Part shown: piece after piece, positions 6,571 through 14,554 of the stretch
Layout of the letters: each line of letters starts with the position of its first letter
Position numbering within the stretch: position 1 is the first letter of the stretch
Origin: Methanomicrobia archaeon LH_S13
Lineage (GTDB): Archaea; Halobacteriota; Syntropharchaeia; Alkanophagales; Methanospirareceae
Length of the DNA stretch: 15,812 nt
Reading direction: 5' to 3'
NCBI GenBank assembly: GCA_023659785.1
Contig: JAGXOR010000021.1
Location: forward strand, 1-15,812
Position numbers and translations under genes: made by a program
The notes under the pieces: model-generated
Database searches by the model: none
The model's input: only the letters and a program-made list of their open reading frames with translations
Told to the model about the DNA's origin: nothing

Positions 6571-8538
6571 TTACTGCTGAATCATCCGTTTATCCACAAC
6601 GCCCTCAGGAATAATCTTCTCCACGTCCTCGGTGAAACTTTTTATCTTCTCTATGAACTTCTTCTTCAGTTTACCCACTAAAACCTGCTCAAGCACGTCC
6701 TCTATTGTCACCACCGGTATTATTTTTACCTTATCCTTATATCTGTCTTCGATAAGCACGTCATTCAGATTTGACTGTGGAATCAATACTTCTTTGATGC
6801 CCGCCTGTACTGCAGCCTCCACCTTCGGCGTTATTCCTCCCACTGGCAAAACGTCACCTCGCACGGACAAAGAGCCTGTCATCGCCACACTCTGGTCCAC
6901 CGAGATATTCTCCAGAGAAGAAATAACGGCGGTAGCAACGGAAATGGAAGCTGAATCACCTTCTACTCCCTCGTGCGTGCCTACAAATTGAATGTGAATA
7001 TCTTTTGTGGAAATGTCCTTCCCGGTGAATTTCTTGAATACCGCGGAGACATTTTGCACTGCTTCCTGCGCTATTTCCTGCAATCTACCGGTCGCTATTA
7101 CTTTACCTTCCTCTTTTGATTGTGCTGGCGTAACCTCTGCGATTATAGGCAGCATCACACCAGAATCTCCAACTACCGCGAGTCCATTCACTTTTCCTAT
7201 CTCAAACCCATCAGTTTTGAACAATTTGTACTCCTTCTTGAGCTCCAGGTATTCATCAGCCACCTGCTGCTCCACTGATTTTGTCATCGCCTTCGCATTT
7301 ATCACATGCTCGCCCGTTACATATTTAGCACCTTCTACGCGAGCAATATCACCTGCTACACGCACCAAACCGCCCAGGTCCCTTAGTATCAAAGTAAGCT
7401 GTCCTTTTCTGCCTGATCTTCTCCTCGCTTCCCTTAATATTTCTTCCATGCCAGTTTTATTAAAATGAGGTATCTTTTTGTCACGCATTACCTCTTGAGC
7501 AATGAACCTGACAAGTTTTTTTCTGTTCTCCTCGGTATCGTCCATCGTATCTTTCATGTATATTTCATATCCATATCCCTTTATTCTGGAACGGAGAGCG
7601 GGGTGCATACCTGCCACGGCATCCAGATTGCCTGCGGCGATCATGATGAAATCACATGGCACAGGGTCTGTTTTCACCATAGCTCCTGCACTTCTCTCTG
7701 ATTGTCCCGTTATAGAATACTCTTTCTCCTGTAATGCCGTTAGTAGGTTTTGCTGCGCTTCTATCCTCAGCGTGTTTATCTCATCAATGAAGAGAACGCC
7801 TTTATTCGCCTTGTGAATAGCACCTGCTTCTACTCTATCGTGTGCCGGCGTCTCCAACCCTCCTGACTGGTATGGGTCATGCCTGACGTCGCCGAGCAGA
7901 GCTCCAGAATGCGCCCCCGTTGCATCTATGAAAGATGCTGTTTCACGCCCGAAATTGGAAACAAGCAACTTCGGTATCATCGCCTCCTCCTTCGGCATCA
8001 TCCATTTAAACACTAAAAGTACAACCGCACCGGCAATTATAGACAAAAAAATCCACATAGGGTCAAAAGGTTTTGTGCGTATTGCGTAAATAAAACCCAT
8101 GCCAATGATAAGGATGAAAGAGAACATAAGAAAAGTGTTTCGCATCTGAATGCGCTTTCTCACTTCTATCTTCTGCGCATCCACTATCTCTTTCCCTTTA
8201 CCATAAGGAACAACCCTTATCTTTGGTATGTTTTTATCCTCTGGATTAGGGTACACCAATAGATCCTGTAATTCCTCCTTTGGCAGCAATTCCGCCATGC
8301 TACTCCCAAGCATTGACTTTCCCGTGCCAGGCGTGCCAATCAGCATCACGTGTCTTCTCTGCTTAGCAGCCTTCTTTATCACTTCCACACCATGTTCCTG
8401 CCCTATTACCTGGTCAATCAGCAACTTTGGAACTTTTACTTCCTCAGTTGTTTTTATTTCTGCTCCGGTAATCAGGCCGGTTTCCACTTGCCCCTCTTGC
8501 CCCTCATTGCTTACCTCATTTGACTCAGTCCTTATCAT
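6571..8538 (-). CDS. lonB: Archaeal membrane-anchored Lon protease (LonB)
   Basis: This is an ATP-dependent protease that degrades misfolded and regulatory proteins at the inner face of the membrane. The 655-residue chain contains Walker A GTPGTGKS (68-75), two transmembrane segments inserted in the AAA+ module (about 135-152 and 161-179, typical of LonB), Walker B VLFIDE (248-253), the ALRSRIKGYG arginine region (about 314-323), and a C-terminal Lon peptidase domain with the catalytic dyad Ser529 (in GDSAS) and Lys572 (in GGITPKVEAA). It lacks the long N-terminal substrate domain of bacterial LonA. Its start ATG (8536-8538) follows a purine-rich leader, and a TATA box at 8565-8577 gives it its own promoter despite the co-directional aspartate kinase gene 102 bp upstream. 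It converges on the ftsY-linked gene with 26 bases between. Confidence 0.96.
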   Translation of the reverse strand: MIRTESNEVSNEGQEGQVETGLITGAEIKTTEEVKVPKLLIDQVIGQEHGVEVIKKAAKQRRHVMLIGTPGTGKSMLGSSMAELLPKEELQDLLVYPNPEDKNIPKIRVVPYGKGKEIVDAQKIEVRKRIQMRNTFLMFSFILIIGMGFIYAIRTKPFDPMWIFLSIIAGAVVLLVFKWMMPKEEAMIPKLLVSNFGRETASFIDATGAHSGALLGDVRHDPYQSGGLETPAHDRVEAGAIHKANKGVLFIDEINTLRIEAQQNLLTALQEKEYSITGQSERSAGAMVKTDPVPCDFIMIAAGNLDAVAGMHPALRSRIKGYGYEIYMKDTMDDTEENRKKLVRFIAQEVMRDKKIPHFNKTGMEEILREARRRSGRKGQLTLILRDLGGLVRVAGDIARVEGAKYVTGEHVINAKAMTKSVEQQVADEYLELKKEYKLFKTDGFEIGKVNGLAVVGDSGVMLPIIAEVTPAQSKEEGKVIATGRLQEIAQEAVQNVSAVFKKFTGKDISTKDIHIQFVGTHEGVEGDSASISVATAVISSLENISVDQSVAMTGSLSVRGDVLPVGGITPKVEAAVQAGIKEVLIPQSNLNDVLIEDRYKDKVKIIPVVTIEDVLEQVLVGKLKKKFIEKIKSFTEDVEKIIPEGVVDKRMIQQ

Positions 8539-8564
8539 TCCCTTTCCTTTTTACGTCCACATCC

Positions 8565-8577
8565 ATATAATATATTA
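8565..8577 (-). promoter_or_regulatory. TATA box for lonB
   Basis: On the minus strand this reads TAATATATTATAT, 27-39 bp before the lonB ATG. It implies a very short 5' leader and transcription of lonB separate from the upstream aspartate kinase. Confidence 0.6.
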
Positions 8578-8640
8578 ATGGTTTCAGAAGATAAATAAGT
8601 TAAACCTTTACTTTTACCTTTACATTGGGATTTTTTTAGT

Positions 8641-10059
8641 TTAGTATCTCATTCCCATTTCAAACATATCGTGTATCGCTTGTGCTGCCTTATACGCGTC
8701 TTCCTTTTTTACCACAAAAGAGATATTAAACTCAGAACTGCCCTGAGAGATCATTATCACGCTTATTCCTCCTTTACCAAGAGCGGAAAAGACTTCACCT
8801 GCAACTCCCGGCGTTCCTGCCATTTCTGCTCCAACAACACCCATTGCGCAAACGTTGCTATTGGAAGTAAAATCCCGTATCACGGTATCTCCTGCGTTTA
8901 GGCTCTGTATCGCATAAATGGCTCTTTCCAATTGTGCACTATCTATGACAATAGATATTGTTCTTTCCGATGAACCCTGGCTTATCATTATGATGTCCTC
9001 CACGCTTTCAGCGGCTAAGGCAGAGAATATACGTGCTGCGATGTCAGATATACTCTTCACAGCGGCCCCAGCGATATTGATGATAGAAGTATTTTCAATA
9101 AGAGTAATGGCTTTAGCAGCCCTTTTTGTTTGCTCCGGTTCCTCGCCAATAAGTGTGCCCTCATCCTCAGGCTTGAACAAATTCTTCACACGTATCGGTA
9201 TTTTTTTCCACATCGCAGGCTCTATCGCCCTCGGATGGAGTACGGAAGCACCGAAATAAGATAGTTCCATCGCCTCTGCGTATGAGATATAAGGTATCTT
9301 TCTTGCATCCCGTATTATCTTGGGGTCCGCACTCATTATTCCTTCAGTCTCCTTCCAGAGCCATACTTCATCGGCATCTATTGCCGCACCTATTATGGTG
9401 GCAGTGTAGTCCGAGCCGCCTCTACCCAGCGTTGTTATTATCCCTTTCTTCGTTTTTCCTGTATATCCGCTAATGACGGGTATTTTATTAGCGCCCAATA
9501 AAGGCATAATTCTCGCTCTTATCGTCTCTTCTGCATCTACCGCTAACTGTGCATTGCCATAATCCTCATTTGTTATTATCCCAACCTTGCCCCCGGTAAG
9601 ATGCACCGCGTCTATCCCCATTGATTGTAATGTGCCAGCCAGGATAGGTGCTGATAATCTTTCGCCGAACGAGACGATATAATCAAGCGACCTCGTTGTT
9701 AATTCCCCTAAAAGGCTTATTCCCATCAATGCTTTCTCCATTTCCCCCATTCTCTCTCTTATTTCTCTCGTTACTACGCTCAACACATATTCATTGTCTA
9801 TTGCCTCTGATGCCACCACTTCATGCTTCTTTTTTAATTCATCCACGAATTGTTTTACCTTTTCTACATCCCCTTCTTTTGCTACCCGTGCTGCATTTTC
9901 ATGTAATATATCTGTGACTTTGAAAATTGCAGAGGTCACCACGACTATTTCTTTTCTTTCTTTCTCTTCTTCTTTGCCGCTTCGTATCAAATCAGCTACT
10001 GCCTTTATCTTTCCACCATCTGCAACTGCCCCTCCTCCGAATTTTATCACCAATCTCAT
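8641..10059 (-). CDS. lysC: Aspartate kinase
   Basis: It phosphorylates aspartate with ATP, the first step to lysine, threonine and methionine. From the chosen start the chain is 472 residues: amino-acid kinase domain (1 to about 305) and two ACT domains (about 318-390 and 402-472) that usually bind the feedback amino acid. Motifs seen: SFGERLSAPILAG (from 130), TLGRGGSDYTA (210-220), the EVWLWKETEGIMSADP nucleotide loop and LHPRAIEPA. The N-terminal ATP-site signature reads KFGGGAV (6-12) where the family normally has KFGGTSV. The reading frame extends to a TTG at 10083, but ATG 10059 is preferred: it starts the chain at the usual MxxVxKFGG position and has GAGG-type purine elements just upstream. 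A TATA box lies at 10092-10104. Confidence 0.93.
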   Translation of the reverse strand: MRLVIKFGGGAVADGGKIKAVADLIRSGKEEEKERKEIVVVTSAIFKVTDILHENAARVAKEGDVEKVKQFVDELKKKHEVVASEAIDNEYVLSVVTREIRERMGEMEKALMGISLLGELTTRSLDYIVSFGERLSAPILAGTLQSMGIDAVHLTGGKVGIITNEDYGNAQLAVDAEETIRARIMPLLGANKIPVISGYTGKTKKGIITTLGRGGSDYTATIIGAAIDADEVWLWKETEGIMSADPKIIRDARKIPYISYAEAMELSYFGASVLHPRAIEPAMWKKIPIRVKNLFKPEDEGTLIGEEPEQTKRAAKAITLIENTSIINIAGAAVKSISDIAARIFSALAAESVEDIIMISQGSSERTISIVIDSAQLERAIYAIQSLNAGDTVIRDFTSNSNVCAMGVVGAEMAGTPGVAGEVFSALGKGGISVIMISQGSSEFNISFVVKKEDAYKAAQAIHDMFEMGMRY

Positions 10060-10091
10060 GCTATCCTCTAACCTCAATTCCAAAAATATTT

Positions 10092-10104
10092 ATTGATATA
10101 TTAA
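10092..10104 (-). promoter_or_regulatory. TATA box for aspartate kinase
   Basis: The minus-strand sequence TTAATATATCAAT lies about 33-45 bp before the ATG at 10059. This implies a leader of roughly 10-20 nt, and it lies downstream of the TTG at 10083 only by overlap, which argues against that codon as the start. Confidence 0.5.
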
Positions 10105-10130
10105 AACTGTTATACGTAGTTAGATTATAG

Positions 10131-10139
10131 TTTAAAATA
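10131..10139 (+). promoter_or_regulatory. TATA box for the thermosome gene
   Basis: TTTAAAATA lies about 40-47 bp before the thermosome ATG, giving a predicted leader of about 18 nt. That leader contains GTGAGGGGA (10161-10169), a Shine-Dalgarno site 8 nt from the start. I did not see a clear Phr-type heat-shock operator. Confidence 0.6.
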
Positions 10140-10177
10140 GAAGAAGGATAAAGTTAGTTAGTGAGGGGAATATAAAA

Positions 10178-11830
10178 ATGGCAGGACAGTTAGGTGGAGT
10201 ACCGGTATTGGTACTGAAAGAAGGGAGTGAGCAAACACAAGGAAGAGAAGCACAGAGCACGAACATAAATGAGGCGAAGGCAGTTGCTTCTGCGGTTCGC
10301 ACTACTTTGGGTCCAAAGGGAATGGATAAGATGCTTGTAGATTCCCTTGGCGATGTAGTTATAACAAATGATGGTGTGACCATTCTCAAGGAGATGGACA
10401 TAGATAGCCCGGCAGCGAAGATGATGGTAGAGGTTGCGAAAACAGTGGATGTGGAAGCAGGAGATGGCACTACAACCGCGGTTGTAATTAGTGGCGAATT
10501 ACTAAAGAAGGCTGAGGAGCTATTGGAACAGGAAGTACATCCATCGGTAATCACGTCAGGATATAGAGTTGCAGCGGAAAGGGCGATAAAGGTGCTGGAG
10601 GAAATTGCTACGGGTATAGATATAAACAATGACGAAGAGTTGAAGAAAATAGCAAGAACCGCAATAACCGGGAAATTCTCGGAGGATTATCGTGATTTCC
10701 TCTCGGAAATTGTAATAAAGGCGGTTAAGGCAATCGCGGAAACTGGTCATGGTGAGAAGAGGGTGGTTGACACGGATAATATAAACGTGGAGAAGAAAGT
10801 GGGAGGGAGAATAGAGGAGACAGAGTTGGTGCAGGGAATGGCAATAGACAAAAAAATGGTGCATCCTGGGATGCCGGGGAAAGTAGAGGATGCGAAAATA
10901 GCATTGATTAATGCAGCGCTGGAAGTGAAGAAGACAGAAACGAGTGCAGAAGTAAAGATAACGTCATCAGACCAGTTAAAGGGCTTCCTTGATGAGGAGG
11001 AGAGAACGATGCGCCTGATGGTGGAGCGCATAAAAGAAAGCGGTGCGAATGTTGTGATATGCCAGAAGGGGATAGATGATGCCGTGCAGCATTATCTTGC
11101 GAAGGAGGGCATTGTTGCGGTACGAAGGGCGAAGAAAAGCGATATGGAGAAATTGGAAAAAGCTACTAGGGGTAAAATAGTAACTGCAGTGGAAGAGATA
11201 AATGGAAGCGATTTAGGGCATGCTGGCTTAGTAGAGGGAAGAAAAATGGCAGGAGATAAGATGCTGTTTATACAGGAGTGCGAGAATCCTCATGCGGTGT
11301 CCATTGTGATAAGAGGTGGGACAGAACACATAGTGGATGAAGTGGAGCGCACTTTACATGACATGCTGCGGGTAACAGGGTGCATAATTGAAGATGGAAA
11401 AGCAGTTGCAGGTGGTGGTGCAGTAGAAACGGAACTGGCACTGCGCGTGAGGGAATACAGTGCATCACTAAAAGGAAGAGAGCAATTGGCAGTGGAGAAT
11501 TTTGCAGCGGCGGTGGAGGTAATACCACGAACGTTGGCTGAAAATTCCGGGCTCGACCCGATAGACAAGCTGGTAGAGTTGAAAGCAGCGCATGAAAAAG
11601 GCGAGAAGAATGCGGGTTTGGATGCTTATACCGGAAAAATCGTGGATATGGGGCAAGGAGGAGCGATAGAGCCGTTGAGGACAAAGAAACAATCAGTGGA
11701 ATCCGCAGTAGAGGCTGCAACGATGATACTCAGGATAGATGACGTGATTTCGTCAAAGAAGGAGGCACCGCCGCCTGAATCTGGTGCAGGTATGGGTGGA
11801 ATGCCGCCGGGCGGAATGCCACCGTATTAA
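10178..11830 (+). CDS. ths: Thermosome subunit (group II chaperonin)
   Basis: This ATP-driven double-ring chaperonin folds proteins in a closed chamber with a built-in lid and receives clients from prefoldin. The 550-residue subunit is full length. Signatures: LGPKGMDKML (44-53), NDGVTIL (64-70), the catalytic GDGTTT (95-100), and VAGGGAVETELA and GLDPIDKLVEL in the second equatorial half. The C-terminal tail is Gly/Met/Pro-rich, ending GGMPPY, as usual for archaeal subunits. The start is set by a Shine-Dalgarno (GTGAGGGGA) 8 nt upstream. Only one subunit gene is in this window; others could lie elsewhere. The phosphopantoate-beta-alanine ligase gene begins 6 bases after its stop, so the two are probably co-transcribed. 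Confidence 0.97.
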   Translation: MAGQLGGVPVLVLKEGSEQTQGREAQSTNINEAKAVASAVRTTLGPKGMDKMLVDSLGDVVITNDGVTILKEMDIDSPAAKMMVEVAKTVDVEAGDGTTTAVVISGELLKKAEELLEQEVHPSVITSGYRVAAERAIKVLEEIATGIDINNDEELKKIARTAITGKFSEDYRDFLSEIVIKAVKAIAETGHGEKRVVDTDNINVEKKVGGRIEETELVQGMAIDKKMVHPGMPGKVEDAKIALINAALEVKKTETSAEVKITSSDQLKGFLDEEERTMRLMVERIKESGANVVICQKGIDDAVQHYLAKEGIVAVRRAKKSDMEKLEKATRGKIVTAVEEINGSDLGHAGLVEGRKMAGDKMLFIQECENPHAVSIVIRGGTEHIVDEVERTLHDMLRVTGCIIEDGKAVAGGGAVETELALRVREYSASLKGREQLAVENFAAAVEVIPRTLAENSGLDPIDKLVELKAAHEKGEKNAGLDAYTGKIVDMGQGGAIEPLRTKKQSVESAVEAATMILRIDDVISSKKEAPPPESGAGMGGMPPGGMPPY

Positions 11831-11836
11831 ATTTTT

Positions 11837-12616
11837 ATGTTTAAAATTCCTGAGAGTCATCCCCGCTACGAGTCTTTAATGAAGCGGGAAAAGCTCGTAG
11901 CTGGTATAGAAACAGGGATAATAAGCAAGCAAGGATTGATAGCACATGGAAGGGGCGAAGCCTTTGATTATTTAATTGGTGAAAGGACTTTAGATTCAGC
12001 AATGAAAGCGACAGGAGCTGCTGCTTCTTTATTGCTTGCTGCGGAGAAGCCAGTGATTTCTGTGAATGGAAACGTTGCAGCGTTAGCTACAAAAGGGATA
12101 ATCGAGTTAAGTGAATTGATAAACGCTCCTTTAGAGGTAAATATCTTTTACAGGACCGAGGAGAGAATGAAGAAAATAAAGGAGATGTTAGAGAAGCAAG
12201 GAGCAGGAAAAGTGCTTGGTGATAAATCAGATGCCAGAATACCGGGAATAGAGCATGCACGTTCAAAGGTTGATCGTGAAGGAATATACAGTGCCGATGT
12301 GGTTCTTGCACCTTTGGAAGACGGCGATAGATGCGAAGCGCTTATCGGGATGGGAAAAAAGGTGATAACAATTGATTTGAATCCTTTATCGAGAACTTCC
12401 AAGAATGCGACTGTAAGCGTGGTGGATGACGTGGAAAGAGCGATAAAGAACATTATTTCGGTGATTAAGGAAAGGAAGAAGGGTAAGGGTAAGGGCAAGG
12501 GAAAAGAGAATTTAGCTGCTTCATTGGAAAATTACGATAACAAGGAAAATTTAAAAGAGGCTATTGAAGAGATAGTGAGCAGGTTAAAGAAGGGAAGCAT
12601 GAAAATGATAATTTAA
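11837..12616 (+). CDS. 4-phosphopantoate--beta-alanine ligase (archaeal phosphopantothenate synthetase, DUF137)
   Basis: In the archaeal CoA route pantoate is phosphorylated first; this enzyme then joins 4-phosphopantoate to beta-alanine using ATP, giving 4-phosphopantothenate. The 259-residue protein shows the family's N-terminal SHPRY (7-11), GLIAHGRGEAFDYLIGERT (33-51), SVNGNVAAL (75-83), VLAPLEDGDRCEALI and VITIDLNPLSRTS. After the core comes a Lys/Gly run (about 214-224) encoded by GGNAAR repeats and a charged helix to the end, an addition to the conserved domain. The ATG at 11837 matches the family start; no Shine-Dalgarno is evident, which fits translation following the thermosome stop 6 nt before. 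A pantoate kinase partner gene is not in this window. Confidence 0.92.
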   Translation: MFKIPESHPRYESLMKREKLVAGIETGIISKQGLIAHGRGEAFDYLIGERTLDSAMKATGAAASLLLAAEKPVISVNGNVAALATKGIIELSELINAPLEVNIFYRTEERMKKIKEMLEKQGAGKVLGDKSDARIPGIEHARSKVDREGIYSADVVLAPLEDGDRCEALIGMGKKVITIDLNPLSRTSKNATVSVVDDVERAIKNIISVIKERKKGKGKGKGKENLAASLENYDNKENLKEAIEEIVSRLKKGSMKMII

Positions 12617-12618
12617 CA

Positions 12619-12627
12619 TTTATAAAG
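12619..12627 (+). promoter_or_regulatory. TATA box for tRNA-Val
   Basis: TTTATAAAG begins 3 bases after the stop codon of the upstream ligase gene and lies about 27-35 bp before the tRNA 5' end, the spacing expected for a tRNA transcript starting close to the mature end. Confidence 0.6.
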
Positions 12628-12653
12628 AGCGGGGTTGAAATGATATCAGAAGA

Positions 12654-12726
12654 GGGCCCGTGGTCTAGTTGGAATGACGTCGCCTTTACGAGGCGAAGGT
12701 CATGCGTTCGAATCGCATCGGGCCCA
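12654..12726 (+). tRNA. tRNA-Val (anticodon UAC)
   Basis: The sequence folds as a complete cloverleaf. Acceptor stem GGGCCCG (12654-12660) pairs with CGGGCCC (12719-12725), and the discriminator is A. The D arm has a 3-bp GTC/GAC stem with AGTTGG in the loop. The anticodon stem is TCGCC/GGCGA with loop TTTACGA, placing the anticodon TAC at 12687-12689. The variable loop is AGGTC and the T arm is ATGCG-TTCGAAT-CGCAT. No intron is present and CCA is not encoded. UAC reads GUA and, by wobble, other valine codons. Confidence 0.97.
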
Positions 12727-12759
12727 TCGTAAAAAACACACAAATTTAGATTTTTAAAT

Positions 12760-13773
12760 ATGGAAAAGGAACCTATAAAGCACCTATTGATAGCCATTTG
12801 TTCCTTGCTCGTGGTGATTATAGTAGGGATGGTAGGCTTTTGGTATATTGAAGCCCAACAGCAACTCTCCCTTCTTGATGCCCTCTATATGACCATAACC
12901 ACAATTACCACCGTTGGATATGGTGATATAGTTCCTGAGACCCCCGCCGGGAGAATATTTGCGGTAGGATTGATGATTTCGGGCGTAGGCGTAGCCTTAT
13001 ATGTACTGGTAGAGATAATAGGATTAGTACTGGAAGGAAGGTTAAGCAAAGCTTTTGGTATAGTGAAGGAGAGAAGGAGCGTAGCAAAGATGAAAAACCA
13101 CAAGATAATATGCGGTGGAGGTCGCACAGGGGGTGTAACAGCAGAAGAATTCAGAAAAGAAGGATTAGATTTTGTAATCATTGAGCATGATTCTGCGATT
13201 GCAATAGAACTAAGGAAAAAGAATTTGTCGGTGGTGGAAGGAGAAGCGACATTGGATGAGACTTTAATAGAAGCAGGCGTAGAACGTGCTTCTGGATTGG
13301 TATCCACTTTACCTTCGGATTCTGATAATTTATTCCTCTGCATTACCGCGAAAGAGCTCAATAAAAATCTGGAGATAGTAACGAGAGCGAGTTCTGAAGG
13401 GGCTGCTAAGCGGCTGTACAGTGTTGGTGTAAAGAGAGTAATTTTAATGGAAAAAATAGGAGGGAGGAGGTTGGCAAGAAGCTTAACAAAGCCGGCAATC
13501 GCTGATTTCCTCGAGTTCGCTACGAAGACGGGGGAGACATCGTTAGAAAGTTTAACGGTTGAACATGGTGCGAAAATTGCAAATAAGCGCGTTAGAGACG
13601 CATGCACTATCTTAGGGATAAAGGAAAAAGTAGGAACAACAATAGTCGCTATCATAAGGGGCGAGGAAGTTATATGCATAGGTCCTGAGGATGAAATACG
13701 GGAGGGCGATACCGTTGTGATCTTAGGGAAGCGGGAATCGCTGGATAAGCTTGGGGAGCTGGGGGTCCTCTAA
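12760..13773 (+). CDS. MthK-like potassium channel with RCK (TrkA-N/TrkA-C) domain
   Basis: A ligand-gated K+ channel of the inner membrane. The 337 residues contain two transmembrane helices (about 8-30 and 66-90) flanking a pore loop with the selectivity filter TVGYGD (51-56), then a cytoplasmic RCK domain: Rossmann unit starting HKIICGGGRTGG (114-125) and a C-terminal TrkA-C lobe (about 255-335). This is the layout of MthK, where Ca2+ or nucleotides act on an RCK ring. Met111 (ATG at 13090), at the start of the RCK unit, has GGAG 10 nt upstream and may be a second start. The gene begins 33 bases after tRNA-Val; an A/T-rich box directly before the ATG is too close to be its TATA, so read-through from upstream is possible. 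A perfect hairpin follows the stop. Confidence 0.93.
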   Translation: MEKEPIKHLLIAICSLLVVIIVGMVGFWYIEAQQQLSLLDALYMTITTITTVGYGDIVPETPAGRIFAVGLMISGVGVALYVLVEIIGLVLEGRLSKAFGIVKERRSVAKMKNHKIICGGGRTGGVTAEEFRKEGLDFVIIEHDSAIAIELRKKNLSVVEGEATLDETLIEAGVERASGLVSTLPSDSDNLFLCITAKELNKNLEIVTRASSEGAAKRLYSVGVKRVILMEKIGGRRLARSLTKPAIADFLEFATKTGETSLESLTVEHGAKIANKRVRDACTILGIKEKVGTTIVAIIRGEEVICIGPEDEIREGDTVVILGKRESLDKLGELGVL

Positions 13774-13774
13774 C

Positions 13775-13801
13775 AAACTTTTTTGCTGCGCAAAAAAGTT
13801 T
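13775..13801. terminator. Perfect 12-bp hairpin between convergent genes, likely bidirectional terminator
   Basis: Arms AAACTTTTTTGC (13775-13786) and GCAAAAAAGTTT (13790-13801) are exact complements around a TGC loop. The hairpin begins one base after the potassium-channel stop codon and lies 36 bases from the stop of the converging gene. It presents an oligo-T run on both strands, so it could end both transcripts. Archaea can terminate on T-tracts alone, so the role of the stem itself is inferred. Confidence 0.6.
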
Positions 13802-13837
13802 ACTAAACAGTTACTTTTTATCCTTTGCTCATGATAG

Positions 13838-14500
13838 TTAAATCTCTATTACCACGCCAGCACCACACCAAACGGCTTTTTCTGAATACCTCCTCCTTAT
13901 TTCTTCCTTATGCACGGTGCAGTGACAGGGCACTATCATTTTCAGCTTCTCTAATAACTCCAGGTTACTGAACCCATGAAAACCACCTATCACACCGTAG
14001 AGTTCTCCGAACCTCTCTGCCGCCGCTAAAATGTTTTCCAATCCCGGATGCGCACAGCCAGTCAAAGCAACTACGCCTTCTCCCCCTTTTGTATCCAGGG
14101 CCAGCGACTGCTCCTTTATCCCTGCTCCTGTCTCGAGTTCCCCCGTTGTATGAACTCCGGGAACAATGTCCGCGGGTCCTGAGACCTCAACGACCCCCGC
14201 AGCCCTTTCCTCAATGCTTTTCTTTGTTCTCCGCGTGAATGAACGAGGCACGTACACCATGACATTTGGGTGCAACACGGCATCAAGACCGCCAATATGG
14301 TCCCAGTGCTCGTGCGATAGTGCGATAATTTCGATGTCTTCTTTTCTTATCTCTAACTGCTGCATGTTGCGCGATAAAATCTCGCTCGATGCCCCGGTGT
14401 CAAACAATATCTTCTTCTCTGCTTCAAGCAGACATGAAAACCCCCAATCGCTCTCTAATCCTTCTCTCGCTTCGTTATCATAGACTATTCTTAGTTTCAT
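13838..14500 (-). CDS. Metallo-beta-lactamase-fold hydrolase, methanopterin-type (MJ0301-like)
   Basis: The 220-residue protein has the dinuclear metal site of the fold: SHEHWDHIGG (H63, H65, D67, H68), TGCAHPG (H151) and further histidines in GGFHG (H174) and PCHCTVH (H193). FDTGAS (33-38) is the usual pre-motif strand. This subgroup is often annotated as a dihydropterin ribofuranosyl-aminobenzene phosphate synthase-related enzyme of methanopterin biosynthesis; the true substrate is uncertain and other small-molecule hydrolase roles are possible. No signal peptide is present. The start ATG is preceded by GGGGAAG (complement of 14507-14513), a plausible ribosome site. It diverges from the small membrane-protein gene across a 54-bp A/T-rich region that could hold promoters for both. 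Confidence 0.85.
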   Translation of the reverse strand: MKLRIVYDNEAREGLESDWGFSCLLEAEKKILFDTGASSEILSRNMQQLEIRKEDIEIIALSHEHWDHIGGLDAVLHPNVMVYVPRSFTRRTKKSIEERAAGVVEVSGPADIVPGVHTTGELETGAGIKEQSLALDTKGGEGVVALTGCAHPGLENILAAAERFGELYGVIGGFHGFSNLELLEKLKMIVPCHCTVHKEEIRRRYSEKAVWCGAGVVIEI

Positions 14501-14554
14501 TTTTCTTCCCCTTTTATAGCTAATGAATTTTTATTTTAATTAAAAAGAAAGGAA

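Noticed and set aside
6632..7816. Long plus-strand open frames opposite lonB
   Set aside because: They are antisense shadows of lonB: low-complexity, Ser/Thr/Ile-rich, no motifs, and the minus-strand protein is unmistakable.
8605..8623. CCTTTAC direct repeat between lonB and aspartate kinase as an operator
   Set aside because: Short, pyrimidine-rich and only two copies; it may simply be part of a T-rich termination zone or chance.
10060..10083. TTG start extending aspartate kinase by 8 residues
   Set aside because: TTG overlaps the putative promoter region and has no ribosome site, while ATG 10059 gives the family-typical N-terminus.
12885..13679. 264-codon minus-strand open frame opposite the potassium channel
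   Set aside because: Shadow of the channel gene; its sequence is unlike any recognisable protein and there is no start signal.
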